Part shown: one piece after another, positions 49,566-57,776 of the stretch
Numbering within the stretch: position 1 is the first letter of the stretch
Layout: each line of letters starts with the position of its first letter
Source of the DNA: an uncultured Clostridia bacterium
Lineage (GTDB): Bacteria; Bacillota; Clostridia; Christensenellales; Borkfalkiaceae
Assembly: GCA_947625245.1 (NCBI GenBank)
Contig: CANQNO010000004.1
Span: 1 to 64,000 of the forward strand
DNA: 64,000 nt
Direction: 5' to 3'
Position numbers and translations under genes: made by a program
The notes under the pieces: model-generated
The model's database searches: none
Told to the model about the DNA's origin: nothing
The model's input: the letters and a program-made list of their open reading frames with translations, nothing else

Positions 49566-51716
49566 TTATTTTATTAGTGCTATTCTCATTGAATTCAAAA
49601 CGGCGGCGAGCATTACGCCCACGTCGGCGATAACCGAAATTATGAGCGGGAAATGAGGTATTGCCATGCTGCAAGCCATTACCGCAAGCTTTACGGCAAG
49701 GGAACCCGCAATATTCCATATAACCGTTTTGCGGACGCTCCGCGCGATTTTTCTGCCCTTGGGCAAGAGCGCGACGTTGTCGGAAACGAGCACTATGTCG
49801 CTTGCCTCGATAGCCGCGTCCGAACCGACTTTACCCATAGATACCGAACAATCCGCCGCAGTCATGACGGGCGCGTCGTTTATTCCGTCGCCCACGTAGA
49901 TGAGCTTGCCGCGCTCTTTAAGCTTTTGCGCTACTTCCAGCTTTTGTTCGGGCAAAAGAGAGGCATAACAGCCGTCCAGCCCAACTTCACCCGCAACGGC
50001 TTCCGCCCGCGCAGCAGAGTCGCCCGTGAGCATAGCAGTGTACTCTATTCCGCCTTTTTTAAGCCCGCTTACGGCGTCTTTCACTCCCGCTTTTACCGCG
50101 TCGTCCACTTCGGCATAGCCTATATATTCGCCGCCCAGCGCAACGTATATTATAGTGGAAAGACTTTCACGCGGGGTGAATTGCACTCCGTTTTCCCTTA
50201 AAAGGGTCGCGTTGCCGCATAAAAGTTCTTTGCCGCCGCACGTGCACTTAACGCCCCTGCCCGCTATCTCTTCGGCGTTTTCCGCAGTAAACCCGGTTTG
50301 AACGCCCGAAAAGGCGGCGGCTATAGGGTGGGAGGAAAATTTTTCCGCAGCGGCGGCAAGCCCGAGGGCGCGTTCGTCTGAAAATGAACGAACCTTAAAC
50401 GCCCCCTCCGTTACGGTGCCCGTCTTGTCGAACGCGGCGACTTTTGCAAGCGCAAGCGAGTCGAGACAGGTTGAGCCCTTAACAAGTATACCCGATTTTG
50501 CGCATCTGCCCATTCCACAAAAATAGGAAAGCGGCACCGAAATGACAAGCGCGCACGGGCAGGAAATTACGAGGAAGGTAAGCGCCTTGTAAATCCAAAT
50601 GGCGTATGTCGTAAAGTAAAACTCCGAAGTGACGGCGCAGATAACCGTGGGCACCGCCACCGCGACGAGGATAGCCGCCAGACACACTGCGGGCGTGTAG
50701 TACTTTGCGAATTTGGTTATGAATTTTTCGGGGCGGGATTTCTTTGCAGAGGAATTTTCCACAAGTTCGAGAATTTTAGCCGCCGCCGAATTTTTATATT
50801 CCCTCACCACTTCGGCTTCGGTTATTTTGGAGATGTTTATGCTGCCCGAAAGCACTTCGTCGCCCTCCTGCACGTCGCGCGGCAGGGGTTCGCCGTTAAG
50901 GCTCTTTACGTCGAACGAGGTTGCGCCCTTTACGATTTTGCAGTCGGCAGGCGCCTTTTCGCCCGCTTTTATTATTATTCTGTCGCCCACTTTAAGTTCT
51001 TCGGGGGGAATTCTGCGCTGTTCGCCGTCAGAAACGAGGGTGGCAAATTCGCTTTTCAGATCCATAAGGTCGGTTATGGATTTGCGCGAAGAACCTACGG
51101 CAATATCCTGCAGCAACTCGCCGAGCTGATATAAGAGCATTACCGCAACGCCTTCGAAAAACCCGTCGACGGCGAATATTCCCAAAAAAATCGCGCCTAA
51201 GGAGGCTATGGTCATTAAAAAGTTTTCGTCGAAAATTCTGCCCTTGGATATGTTTTTTGCGGTGTTTATCAAAACGGTATGCCCCGCGGCAAGATATGCG
51301 AGCCCGTAAAGACAGTACATTGTTATCCTGACGGCAAGACTATGGAAAGAAACGTCAGATAAATCGAGCGCAAGCGCGATAATAAACAGCACGATTGCCG
51401 CTATTAGGCATATAAAATCCTTTTTATGCCGCGAAAAAAGACTTTTGCGGGGAGTTTCGTCCACGATTTTTACGTCCTCGAAATGAGTGACGGCGTACAG
51501 CGCCTTTTCCCGAGATTCGGGCGAGGAGGCGCTTAGCGTTATGCGCATGTTCATAAAATCGACTGACGCCTCTACCCCCTCAATTTTGTTGAGTTCCTCT
51601 TCGAGCTCCCTCGCGCAGTTGGCGCAACACAGCCCGCTTATTTTTATCTTTTCGCCGTTTTGCACAGCCGCGGAGTTACCTTCCGCCGCACAGTCATTTA
51701 AGGCAGGGTTATTCAT
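49566..51716 (-). CDS. cadA: Heavy-metal P1B-type ATPase, Zn/Cd class
   Basis: A 716-aa membrane pump exporting Zn(II)/Cd(II)/Pb(II). The N-terminal heavy-metal domain has SGLCCANCARELEEELNK with CxxC (about 33-36). Membrane helix 6 carries SCPCALVISVPLSYF, the CPC metal site of the Zn/Cd class. The P-domain has DKTGTVTEGAF; the ATP site includes the HP pair in SSHPIAAAF; the hinge is VGDGINDAPVMTAAD. Its start overlaps the cadC gene by 8 bp, so it is co-expressed with its regulator. The C-terminal end lacks additional metal-binding tails. Confidence 0.94.
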   Translation of the reverse strand: MNNPALNDCAAEGNSAAVQNGEKIKISGLCCANCARELEEELNKIEGVEASVDFMNMRITLSASSPESREKALYAVTHFEDVKIVDETPRKSLFSRHKKDFICLIAAIVLFIIALALDLSDVSFHSLAVRITMYCLYGLAYLAAGHTVLINTAKNISKGRIFDENFLMTIASLGAIFLGIFAVDGFFEGVAVMLLYQLGELLQDIAVGSSRKSITDLMDLKSEFATLVSDGEQRRIPPEELKVGDRIIIKAGEKAPADCKIVKGATSFDVKSLNGEPLPRDVQEGDEVLSGSINISKITEAEVVREYKNSAAAKILELVENSSAKKSRPEKFITKFAKYYTPAVCLAAILVAVAVPTVICAVTSEFYFTTYAIWIYKALTFLVISCPCALVISVPLSYFCGMGRCAKSGILVKGSTCLDSLALAKVAAFDKTGTVTEGAFKVRSFSDERALGLAAAAEKFSSHPIAAAFSGVQTGFTAENAEEIAGRGVKCTCGGKELLCGNATLLRENGVQFTPRESLSTIIYVALGGEYIGYAEVDDAVKAGVKDAVSGLKKGGIEYTAMLTGDSAARAEAVAGEVGLDGCYASLLPEQKLEVAQKLKERGKLIYVGDGINDAPVMTAADCSVSMGKVGSDAAIEASDIVLVSDNVALLPKGRKIARSVRKTVIWNIAGSLAVKLAVMACSMAIPHFPLIISVIADVGVMLAAVLNSMRIALIK

Positions 51717-52059
51717 TGCAGTTCAAATGCTCCTTTGAAAGTTCTATCATTGCCATAATATGCCAATCGGAAACGGCGTAAAGCACCTTTTTGCCGGCGC
51801 GCCTGCACTTTATTATCCTGTTGTCTTTAAGCGCTTTAAGCTGGTGCGACACGGCGCTCTGGTTGCCGCCCACCGCCTCAGCTATGTGCTCGACGCACAG
51901 CTCGCCGCCCGCAAGCGCAAGCAAAATTTTAAGGCGCGACGGCTCGCTCAAAGCCTTAAAACGCGCCCCCATCTCCTCAATATGCTCGTCGGAAGGCATT
52001 TTGGAGAGAGCCTCTTCAAGCCGCTTTTCGTGCAGTTTTTCTTCGATATTATTGTCCAA
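51709..52059 (-). CDS. cadC: ArsR/SmtB-family metal-responsive repressor (CadC/CzrA-like)
   Basis: 116 aa. A winged helix with recognition helix GGNQSAVSHQLKALKDN. The C-terminal helix reads SDWHIMAMIELSKEHLNCNE; Asp, His and His fall in the spacing of the CzrA alpha-5 zinc site (D-x-H ... H-x2-H), but the fourth ligand is Cys rather than His. ELCVEH in the recognition region resembles the alpha-3 ELCVCD site of ArsR/CadC with one Cys left. The start is TTG with AAGGAG 8 nt upstream. It represses itself and cadA through the operator at 52082-52099. Confidence 0.9.
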   Translation of the reverse strand: MDNNIEEKLHEKRLEEALSKMPSDEHIEEMGARFKALSEPSRLKILLALAGGELCVEHIAEAVGGNQSAVSHQLKALKDNRIIKCRRAGKKVLYAVSDWHIMAMIELSKEHLNCNE

Positions 52060-52081
52060 TGTCCGCTCCTTGATATTAACT

Positions 52082-52099
52082 TATGAACGTATATTCATA
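52082..52099 (-). promoter_or_regulatory. CadC operator
   Basis: 6-6-6 palindrome TATGAA-N6-TTCATA, the half-sites of ArsR/SmtB operators. It covers about +4 to +21 relative to the predicted start, so binding would block transcription. Confidence 0.75.
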
Positions 52100-52109
52100 T
52101 GATAATAAA

Positions 52110-52138
52110 ATTATAAAACGCCCGACGGGGTTTGTCAA
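52110..52138 (-). promoter_or_regulatory. Promoter of cadC-cadA
   Basis: On the minus strand: TTGACA, 17-bp spacer, TATAAT: a perfect consensus promoter, as suits a repressed operon. Confidence 0.9.
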
Positions 52139-52186
52139 GCGTTTTAATAATATTTTTTTAAATTTTAAAAATGCGCGGTTTGGAGT

Positions 52187-53053
52187 TCAGAGCCCGAGCA
52201 GGGGCGCAAAGGAATTTACGGTTATGCCGATTATATAGGAAATTACAAGGCACACGGCAAGGAGCGCGGCGTTGCGCTTTATTTTTTTTACGTTTTTAAG
52301 GAGCACCACAAAGCCCATACCCGCGTTTACGGCAAGCCCCGCAACCATACTGCCAAAAGCTATGCCGCCGTGAAGATACGCGCTTGTGATCATCACGCTT
52401 GAGGCGCAGCTGGGGATAAGCCCCACGGCGGATGTGATTAAAGGCTGCAACATTATGTGTGCGCCGAGCGCAGAAGTTATGGTCTCCTCTCCCACAAAAT
52501 ATATGAGCATACCGAAAGCGAGGTTTACGGCAAACAGGTACAACGCGATTTTTAAAGAGTGCCAGAGCGGGGAAATAAAGTACAGCGTTGCGGCGGATTT
52601 GTCGTGGTGGCCGCAGGAGTACTCCGCCTCCCCTTCGGGCACGGGTTCGGCGGTCTTTTCCCGCCTGAAAAGCGCGTTGGCAAGATATCCCACGGCGACT
52701 GCGAATACGAATTTTGTTAAAATGAGGGGCAAAATGGCGTAGGCGGCGCGGGCGGAGATATCGGTTGCAAGAATTATGAGCGCCTCGTCCGAAGTAGCTA
52801 TAAATACCGACAGCAAAGTGCCCGTCTTTATATAGTTTTTATCGTACAGCTTTGCCGCCATAACCGAAAAACCGCACAGCGGAACGATGCCCGCCGCCGA
52901 GCCTATAAGAGGGGCGAGTTTGCCCTGTAAAATTGTACGGTTTTCGGTAAGCGAGGTTTTATGCTCTATCAGCTCTATAAGAATATAGATCACCAACAGA
53001 AAGGGAAAAACCTTAAGCGTATCCAGAAAAGCCTCTAAAAATACCTCTCCCAT
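52187..53053 (-). CDS. Putative 10-TM heavy-metal exporter (ArsP_2-like)
   Basis: 288 aa with about nine or ten membrane helices arranged as two similar halves. Each half has a signature turn: GIVPLCGFSVMAA (about 60) and GLIPSCASSVMITSAY (about 225), with a conserved P-x-C pair. The cytoplasmic linker holds YSCGHHDKS, a possible metal-binding stretch. The fold matches a putative heavy-metal exporter family. It lies directly upstream of the cadC-cadA promoter on the same strand, which supports a metal role. The start is uncertain: ATG 53053 or TTG 53065. Confidence 0.75.
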   Translation of the reverse strand: MGEVFLEAFLDTLKVFPFLLVIYILIELIEHKTSLTENRTILQGKLAPLIGSAAGIVPLCGFSVMAAKLYDKNYIKTGTLLSVFIATSDEALIILATDISARAAYAILPLILTKFVFAVAVGYLANALFRREKTAEPVPEGEAEYSCGHHDKSAATLYFISPLWHSLKIALYLFAVNLAFGMLIYFVGEETITSALGAHIMLQPLITSAVGLIPSCASSVMITSAYLHGGIAFGSMVAGLAVNAGMGFVVLLKNVKKIKRNAALLAVCLVISYIIGITVNSFAPLLGL

Positions 53054-53096
53054 CCTCAATGTCAACCGCCGAAATATGCTTTAAAATAAACAAAAA

Positions 53097-53116
53097 CCCC
53101 CGTGCGGGGAATTGTT
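53097..53116 (-). terminator. Weak terminator of the ABC ATPase gene
   Basis: Short stem CCCC-GCAC-GGGG, then GTTTTTG on the minus strand; stability is modest. Confidence 0.45.
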
Positions 53117-53117
53117 T

Positions 53118-54335
53118 TTACTTTTTCTTTTTTGCCGTATTCTTTTCGGGTTTGGAGCTTTCGGAAAGCCGCAGTTCCTCTTTATAGGGGAGCGGCACAA
53201 AATCCGCGTCCTTTTTGCCCGTATCCTTATAGCCCGCGTCGCGCGAGAGCAAGGTAAGACGGGTTTCGGCGTCGAAGATATACAGCCTTGAAAGGTCGGC
53301 TTCGAGCCCCAAATTTCCCTTCTTTTTATCCGCGGCGAGCGTCGCCCTTAAGATGACGTTCCCGTCCGTGCAGTCGGCGTATACAACGCCGTCGCACTCC
53401 TCCGTCTTTTCAACTTTTACGGGTATGGAGCCGCCCTCAACGCATTTGATATCTTCGGGGCGGATGCCCAAAATCACTTCCCTGCCGCCCGACGCATAGT
53501 CCTCTATGGCGCCGAAGCGCTTGACGATGTTTTCGGGCAATACGAATTTTCCGCAAGCTGCCGAAGCGGCATAACCGCCCTCTTCTTTGACTATTTTTGC
53601 CTTTTCGATAAAATTGATTGTGGGCGAACCTATGAAAAACGCCACAAAGGTATTTGCGGGATAGTCGTACAGGTTGGAAGGCGTGTCCGCCTGTTGCAAA
53701 AATCCGTTTTTGAGCACTGCGATGCGGGTACCCAACGTGAGCGCTTCGGAGAGATTTTTAGTGGCATAGACGAAGGCGCCGTCGAGTCTCGCCTGAAGAT
53801 TTGCAATGACCGACAAGGTTTCGCGGCGGAGGTTTTCGTCGATGCCCGCCAAAGGCTCGTCGAAAAGATACAGGCGGGGTTCCCTTATCACCGCGCGGGC
53901 GATCGCGACGCGCTGGCGGAGAGCCGCGGAAAGCGTTTTGGGCTTGCGGTAAAGCACTTCGTTGAGACCCAAAATCCCCGCCGCGGTTTTAACGCGCTTG
54001 TCGATTACTTCCTGCGATACCTTTCTCAATTTGAGCCCTATCGCCATGTTGTCGTAGACGTTTAAGGTGGGAATTAAGGTCTCGCCGCGGAAAACCATAG
54101 CCGCGTCCCTGTCCTTTACGTCCTCGTCGGTTACGTCTTTCCCGTCGATGAACACCGAACCCGAAGTAGGGTCCTCCACCCCCGCAATGACCTTTAAAAG
54201 GCTTGTCTTGCCGCACTTTTCGCCGCCTACGATCACAAGAAATTCCCTGTCGTCGGCTTCGAGGGAGACGTTGTGCAACGCCGTGGCGCCGGAGGGGTAT
54301 TTTTTTGTTATATCCTTTAAAATCAAGCTTGCCAT
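53118..54335 (-). CDS. MalK-like ABC ATPase with degenerate catalytic motifs
   Basis: 405 aa with a MalK/UgpC layout: ATPase domain (about 1-235) and a C-terminal TOBE regulatory domain with ILGIRPEDIKCV. Walker A GGEKCGKT and Walker B LYLFDEPLAGID are intact. The Q-loop Gln is Arg (MVFRGETLIP), the signature LSGGQ reads LSAAL, and the switch His is Lys (VYATKNLSEALTL). These three are needed for normal hydrolysis. No permease or binding-protein gene is nearby. The C-terminus ends in a Lys-rich tail. It may be a non-hydrolysing regulator or partner of a distant sugar transporter; certainly transporter activity on its own is doubtful. Confidence 0.8.
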   Translation of the reverse strand: MASLILKDITKKYPSGATALHNVSLEADDREFLVIVGGEKCGKTSLLKVIAGVEDPTSGSVFIDGKDVTDEDVKDRDAAMVFRGETLIPTLNVYDNMAIGLKLRKVSQEVIDKRVKTAAGILGLNEVLYRKPKTLSAALRQRVAIARAVIREPRLYLFDEPLAGIDENLRRETLSVIANLQARLDGAFVYATKNLSEALTLGTRIAVLKNGFLQQADTPSNLYDYPANTFVAFFIGSPTINFIEKAKIVKEEGGYAASAACGKFVLPENIVKRFGAIEDYASGGREVILGIRPEDIKCVEGGSIPVKVEKTEECDGVVYADCTDGNVILRATLAADKKKGNLGLEADLSRLYIFDAETRLTLLSRDAGYKDTGKKDADFVPLPYKEELRLSESSKPEKNTAKKKK

Positions 54336-54373
54336 ATTACAAGAGAAATCCTTTTTTACACTGTTTCATATTC

Positions 54374-54402
54374 ATATTAACATAATAATCTTTAATTTGC
54401 AA
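54374..54402 (-). promoter_or_regulatory. Candidate promoter of the degenerate ABC ATPase gene
   Basis: On the minus strand: TTGCAA, 17-bp spacer, TAATAT. Confidence 0.5.
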
Positions 54403-54434
54403 GAAATTTTAGTTGCCGCAAAGATAATAAAAAG

Positions 54435-54463
54435 TTGAAAAATACCGATCGTTGTGATACAAT
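54435..54463 (+). promoter_or_regulatory. Promoter of queH, leaderless
   Basis: TTGAAA (54435-54440), 17-bp spacer, TACAAT (54458-54463), then TTTTTT and the ATG at 54470. Transcription should begin at or beside the start codon. Confidence 0.75.
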
Positions 54464-54469
54464 TTTTTT

Positions 54470-55063
54470 ATGGCGAAAAGAAATTTCGAAAAGTTGATGC
54501 AAGCGCAGATAGGGAGCCTTAAAGAAAAAAAGAGGCTATTACTGCACTGCTGCTGCGCACCCTGCTCTTCCGCCTGCCTTGAAAAGCTGAAAGATTTTTT
54601 TAACGTGACCGCGTTTTTTTATAATCCGAACATAGAGAACGCCGAATACGAAAAACGGAAAGCGGAGCTTTTGAGGCTTATAGAAAAGACGGGCTGGGCG
54701 GAAATTATGGATTGCGGGCACGATCCAGCGGAGTTTTACGGCGCCGTTAAGGGCTTTGAGGATTGCCCCGAAGGCGGCGGGCGGTGCGAAAGGTGCTTCC
54801 GCCTGAGGCTGGAAAAAACCGCGGAAACGGCAAAAAAGCACGGGTTTGACTACTTTGCCACCACCCTAACCGTCAGCCCATTGAAAAACGCCGAACTCAT
54901 AAACTCCATTGGCGAAGAGCTGGGCGGGGAAAAATGGCTGTATTCGGATTTCAAAAAGAAAGACGGCTACAAAAGAAGCGTGGAACTTTCTGAAGAATAC
55001 GGTTTGTACAGGCAGAATTTTTGCGGCTGCGTATTTTCGCAACGGAAAACGCCAAACGCTTGA
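54470..55063 (+). CDS. queH: Epoxyqueuosine reductase QueH
   Basis: A 197-aa member of the DUF208/QueH family, the iron-sulfur enzyme that reduces epoxyqueuosine to queuosine in tRNA anticodons (alternative to QueG). The N-terminal LLHCCCAPCSSACL gives the vicinal Cys pair plus CxxC-like residues, and the C-terminal NFCGCVFS the second Cys cluster. FYNPNI, CERCFRLRL and TTLTVSPLKN complete the family pattern. The ATG has no ribosome site and follows the -10 box by 6 nt. The ornithine-transcarbamylase-like gene follows under its own promoter, embedded in the queH end. Confidence 0.94.
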   Translation: MAKRNFEKLMQAQIGSLKEKKRLLLHCCCAPCSSACLEKLKDFFNVTAFFYNPNIENAEYEKRKAELLRLIEKTGWAEIMDCGHDPAEFYGAVKGFEDCPEGGGRCERCFRLRLEKTAETAKKHGFDYFATTLTVSPLKNAELINSIGEELGGEKWLYSDFKKKDGYKRSVELSEEYGLYRQNFCGCVFSQRKTPNA

Positions 55064-55088
55064 AAAGGGCGGCAGGGCGTGATATAAT
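55060..55088 (+). promoter_or_regulatory. Promoter of the carbamoyltransferase gene
   Basis: TTGAAA (55060-55065, overlapping the queH stop codon), 17-bp spacer, TATAAT (55083-55088). GGAGAAG precedes the ATG at 55116. Confidence 0.8.
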
Positions 55089-55115
55089 AAAATTACCGAT
55101 GTACGGAGAAGATAA

Positions 55116-56054
55116 ATGGATATTAACAGGTACTCCCCCTCTTACGGAGCGGGCATAAAACACCTTATTAAGCTGGACGACTGCACAACCGAAGATATTT
55201 TCGAATTTCTGTACGCAACAAAAGCCATGAAGGCTAAATTTCTTTTGCGCGAAAACACGCGCATACTGCAGGGCGTTACAATCGCGCTTTTGTTCGGCGA
55301 AACGTCGCTGAGGACCCGTTCGGCTCTGGAAATAGGGATAAGACAGCTCGGCGGGGTGTGCGTAAATTTGCCTTACAGCGAACGCGACATGCGCGCGGGG
55401 GAAAATATAAAGGATATTATAAACGTAATAGCGCGTTACGGCGTAGGCGCAATAGTGACCCGCGGCATAAAAATGAAAGAGCTGGAAGAATATTGCGCCG
55501 TGTCCTCCATCCCCATAATCAACTCCGCCAACGATTACGGCGTTCCCACGCAGACGCTGTGCGACCTGTTCACGGTTTGGGAAAAGACGGGAAAGCTGGA
55601 AGGGCTTAAAACGGCGTATGTGGGCAAGTGCAATCCGCTGGCGCAATCCCTGCTTATGGGCGCAATTAAGTGCGGCATGGAAGTAGCCATTGCCTGCCCC
55701 AACGAATACTCCATAAAAAGAGAGGCTTTGAACGCGGCGCGGCAGTTCGGGCATATTACCGCCACGGACGACCCCGTGGAAGCCGTTAAGGGCGCGGATA
55801 TAATTTATACCGACAATTACAGCTATCATTCCGTGATCACGGAAAGCGAGAAAAAAATTATGGAGCCTTACCGCGTAGACGCACAGCTTATGGCGGCGGC
55901 AAAGCCCGGAACGCTGTTCATGCACGCGTTGCCCGCAAACCGCGGCGAGGAAGTGACAGCCGACATAATTGACGGGAAAAACAGCATTGTGCTTGAACAA
56001 GCCGAAAACAAGTTGCATACGGTAAAAGCCGTTCTCGCACTTATGGTAAAATGA
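55116..56054 (+). CDS. Divergent carbamoyltransferase (ornithine-carbamoyltransferase family)
   Basis: 312 aa, two-domain ATCase/OTCase fold. The carbamoyl-phosphate loop reads GETSLRTRSALE (usually STRTR). The motif HPxQ is replaced by VPTQ, HCLP by HALP, and the ornithine-binding SMG loop after the TD motif is absent (TDNYSYHSV). The ends GEEVTADIIDG and EQAENKLHTVKA still fit OTC. Loss of the His and SMG elements suggests a different amino substrate or a different reaction. No other arginine genes lie nearby. I therefore do not give it the argF symbol. Confidence 0.75.
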   Translation: MDINRYSPSYGAGIKHLIKLDDCTTEDIFEFLYATKAMKAKFLLRENTRILQGVTIALLFGETSLRTRSALEIGIRQLGGVCVNLPYSERDMRAGENIKDIINVIARYGVGAIVTRGIKMKELEEYCAVSSIPIINSANDYGVPTQTLCDLFTVWEKTGKLEGLKTAYVGKCNPLAQSLLMGAIKCGMEVAIACPNEYSIKREALNAARQFGHITATDDPVEAVKGADIIYTDNYSYHSVITESEKKIMEPYRVDAQLMAAAKPGTLFMHALPANRGEEVTADIIDGKNSIVLEQAENKLHTVKAVLALMVK

Positions 56055-56077
56055 AAGACAAAATCCAAAAGGAATTT

Positions 56078-56114
56078 AAAAAGCCGCCGCGGCATTTTGC
56101 CGCGGCGGCTTTTT
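56078..56114. terminator. Terminator between carbamoyltransferase and phosphoesterase genes
   Basis: 16-bp perfect stem (56078-56093 with 56099-56114) with an ATTTT loop; overlaps the phosphoesterase stop codon. Confidence 0.85.
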
Positions 56115-56937
56115 AAGTTTTAAGGGGTTCCGCCCCGCTTTCTCCCGTCAAGGTAACGACGACGAGTTCGGGGCGGTTGAAAAGGCGGACGGGGAATTCG
56201 GAATTGCCCAACCCGCGCGAAATTATCATTTTTGTATCCGAAAGGACGTGAAGCCCTTCGGTGTATTTGGGGAACAGACCCTCCCCCGGGGAATATATGC
56301 CGCGCTTTGTAAATGGTATGCGCCATTGCCCGCCGTGCGCATGGCCGCTTAAAACGAGAGTATAGCCGCAACCGGCGTAATTTTGTATAAAACGGGGCAT
56401 ATGGGCAAGCAATAATTTGCAGGGAGCTGCGGGCGCGATTTTTTTGAGAGTGCCGTTTTTGTTGTGCGCGCCGTTAAGTCCCGTCACGGTGACGCCGCAG
56501 ACTTCGCAACTCACGTTGTCGAGCACCACCGCCCCCGCTTCCGCCAGATCCTTGCGCAAAAAGCGGTAGCCCCTGTTGCGCATTTCGTGATTGCCCGAAA
56601 TGTACAAAACGGGAGCTATTTGCGAGAGCGCGGAAACGGTTTCCAAAGCGACTTTTATGTCATGCGCGGTGTATTTGTGGATAATATCGCCCGTCACGGC
56701 GATAAAACCGGGATTTTCCCGCGCGACGGCGGCGATAAGCCTTTTGTTGTGCGCGCCGAAAGTTTTTCCGTGCAGATCGGAGACCTGAACTATCTTTACA
56801 TCTTTTTCCAAATTCCCGAAAGGTATTTTATAACGGGTCGTCTGTATGAGATTGTTCCCCGCCCAAATAAACGCCGCCGCCAGAGCTATTCCCGCGGCTG
56901 TGCCAAAAACAATCCATACGATTTGGACGGCGGTCAC
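56113..56937 (-). CDS. Membrane-anchored calcineurin-like metallophosphoesterase (YkuE/YaeI-like)
   Basis: 274 aa. An N-terminal membrane segment (about 5-27) anchors the enzyme. Metal motifs are all present: VSDLHG, VTGDIIH, ISGNHEMRNRG, LAHMPRF and SGHAHGGQWRIP. YaeI-type members hydrolyse lipid A-related or other phosphodiesters at the membrane; the substrate here is unknown. The start overlaps the trmB stop codon by 4 bp, so the two genes are translationally coupled. Confidence 0.9.
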   Translation of the reverse strand: MTAVQIVWIVFGTAAGIALAAAFIWAGNNLIQTTRYKIPFGNLEKDVKIVQVSDLHGKTFGAHNKRLIAAVARENPGFIAVTGDIIHKYTAHDIKVALETVSALSQIAPVLYISGNHEMRNRGYRFLRKDLAEAGAVVLDNVSCEVCGVTVTGLNGAHNKNGTLKKIAPAAPCKLLLAHMPRFIQNYAGCGYTLVLSGHAHGGQWRIPFTKRGIYSPGEGLFPKYTEGLHVLSDTKMIISRGLGNSEFPVRLFNRPELVVVTLTGESGAEPLKT

Positions 56938-57605
56938 TCTTTTACCGCCTCTATCCTGTAAATCGCCTTGCCGCGGTCTTTGAAAAGCCTTTCGTGCTCG
57001 GTTTCGACGTCCCCCTCCACGGGGTTTCCAGCCAGATTTTCACAGACGGAAACAATTGAAAAGCCCTCGGATTTTAAACTTTCGAGAGAAAAAAGATAAA
57101 AATCTTTGTCGTCGGTCTTTTGTATTATTCTGCCGCCTGCACAGAGCAGGTTTTTATAGATTTTTAAAAATTTGGGGTGGGTGAGACGCTGCTTTTTGTA
57201 GCCCTCTTTCGGGAGAGGATTGGAAAAGTTGAGATAAATGACCGAAATTGCGCCCTCGTCGAAATATTTTTGAAGGACTTCTGCCGCACAGTTCAAAAAG
57301 TATACGTTTTTAAGCTTTTCGGACTTTGCGCGCTCCAAAGCTTCCACCAGCACGTTGGATATCTTTTCTACGGCTACGAAGTTAACAGCGGGGTTTGCCG
57401 CCGCCTTTTCGCAGATGAATTTGCCCTTGCCGCAACCTATTTCGAGGTGCACGGGGTTGGAATTGCCGAAAATTTTTTGGAGCGGAAGCCTGTCTTTAGC
57501 CATTGCGGCAAGTTTCATGTTCTTTTCGGACATGTCTGCGACCGTAACTATGTCGCCGCAAGCCGCTATCCTCTCTTCGAGATGGGATTTTTTGTGCATT
57601 CGCAT
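56934..57605 (-). CDS. trmB: tRNA (guanine-N7-)-methyltransferase TrmB
   Basis: A 223-aa SAM-dependent enzyme methylating G46 of tRNA. The SAM loop is LEIGCGKGKFICEKA (about 55-68). The C-terminal ETEHERLFKDRGKAIYRIE is a strong family signature. The conserved DPWPKxRHxKRRL motif reads NPLPKEGYKKQRL here, changing the acidic residue and the Trp. Activity is likely but the motif change deserves attention. Start is the first of two close ATGs; AAGGT lies upstream. Confidence 0.88.
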   Translation of the reverse strand: MRMHKKSHLEERIAACGDIVTVADMSEKNMKLAAMAKDRLPLQKIFGNSNPVHLEIGCGKGKFICEKAAANPAVNFVAVEKISNVLVEALERAKSEKLKNVYFLNCAAEVLQKYFDEGAISVIYLNFSNPLPKEGYKKQRLTHPKFLKIYKNLLCAGGRIIQKTDDKDFYLFSLESLKSEGFSIVSVCENLAGNPVEGDVETEHERLFKDRGKAIYRIEAVKE

Positions 57606-57625
57606 ATGATGTTACCTTATTTGAG

Positions 57626-57654
57626 ATTGTACCATAACCAAAGCGCTTTTGCAA
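57626..57654 (-). promoter_or_regulatory. Promoter of trmB
   Basis: On the minus strand: TTGCAA, 17-bp spacer, TACAAT. Confidence 0.65.
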
Positions 57655-57776
57655 CCGTAAGGTGAAAAGGTTACGATTTTATTTTATTTTTATTTGGCTT
57701 AAAGGCGTTTATTCGCGCGGGCTGCGCTTTAAAAATAAATACCGGGTGATAGAATTTTTAATTTTGAGAGGTTAAT

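Noticed and set aside
54951..56018. 355-codon minus-strand frame opposite the carbamoyltransferase
   Set aside because: Composition (Phe/His/Arg-rich) is that of an antisense shadow; the plus strand encodes a recognisable family.
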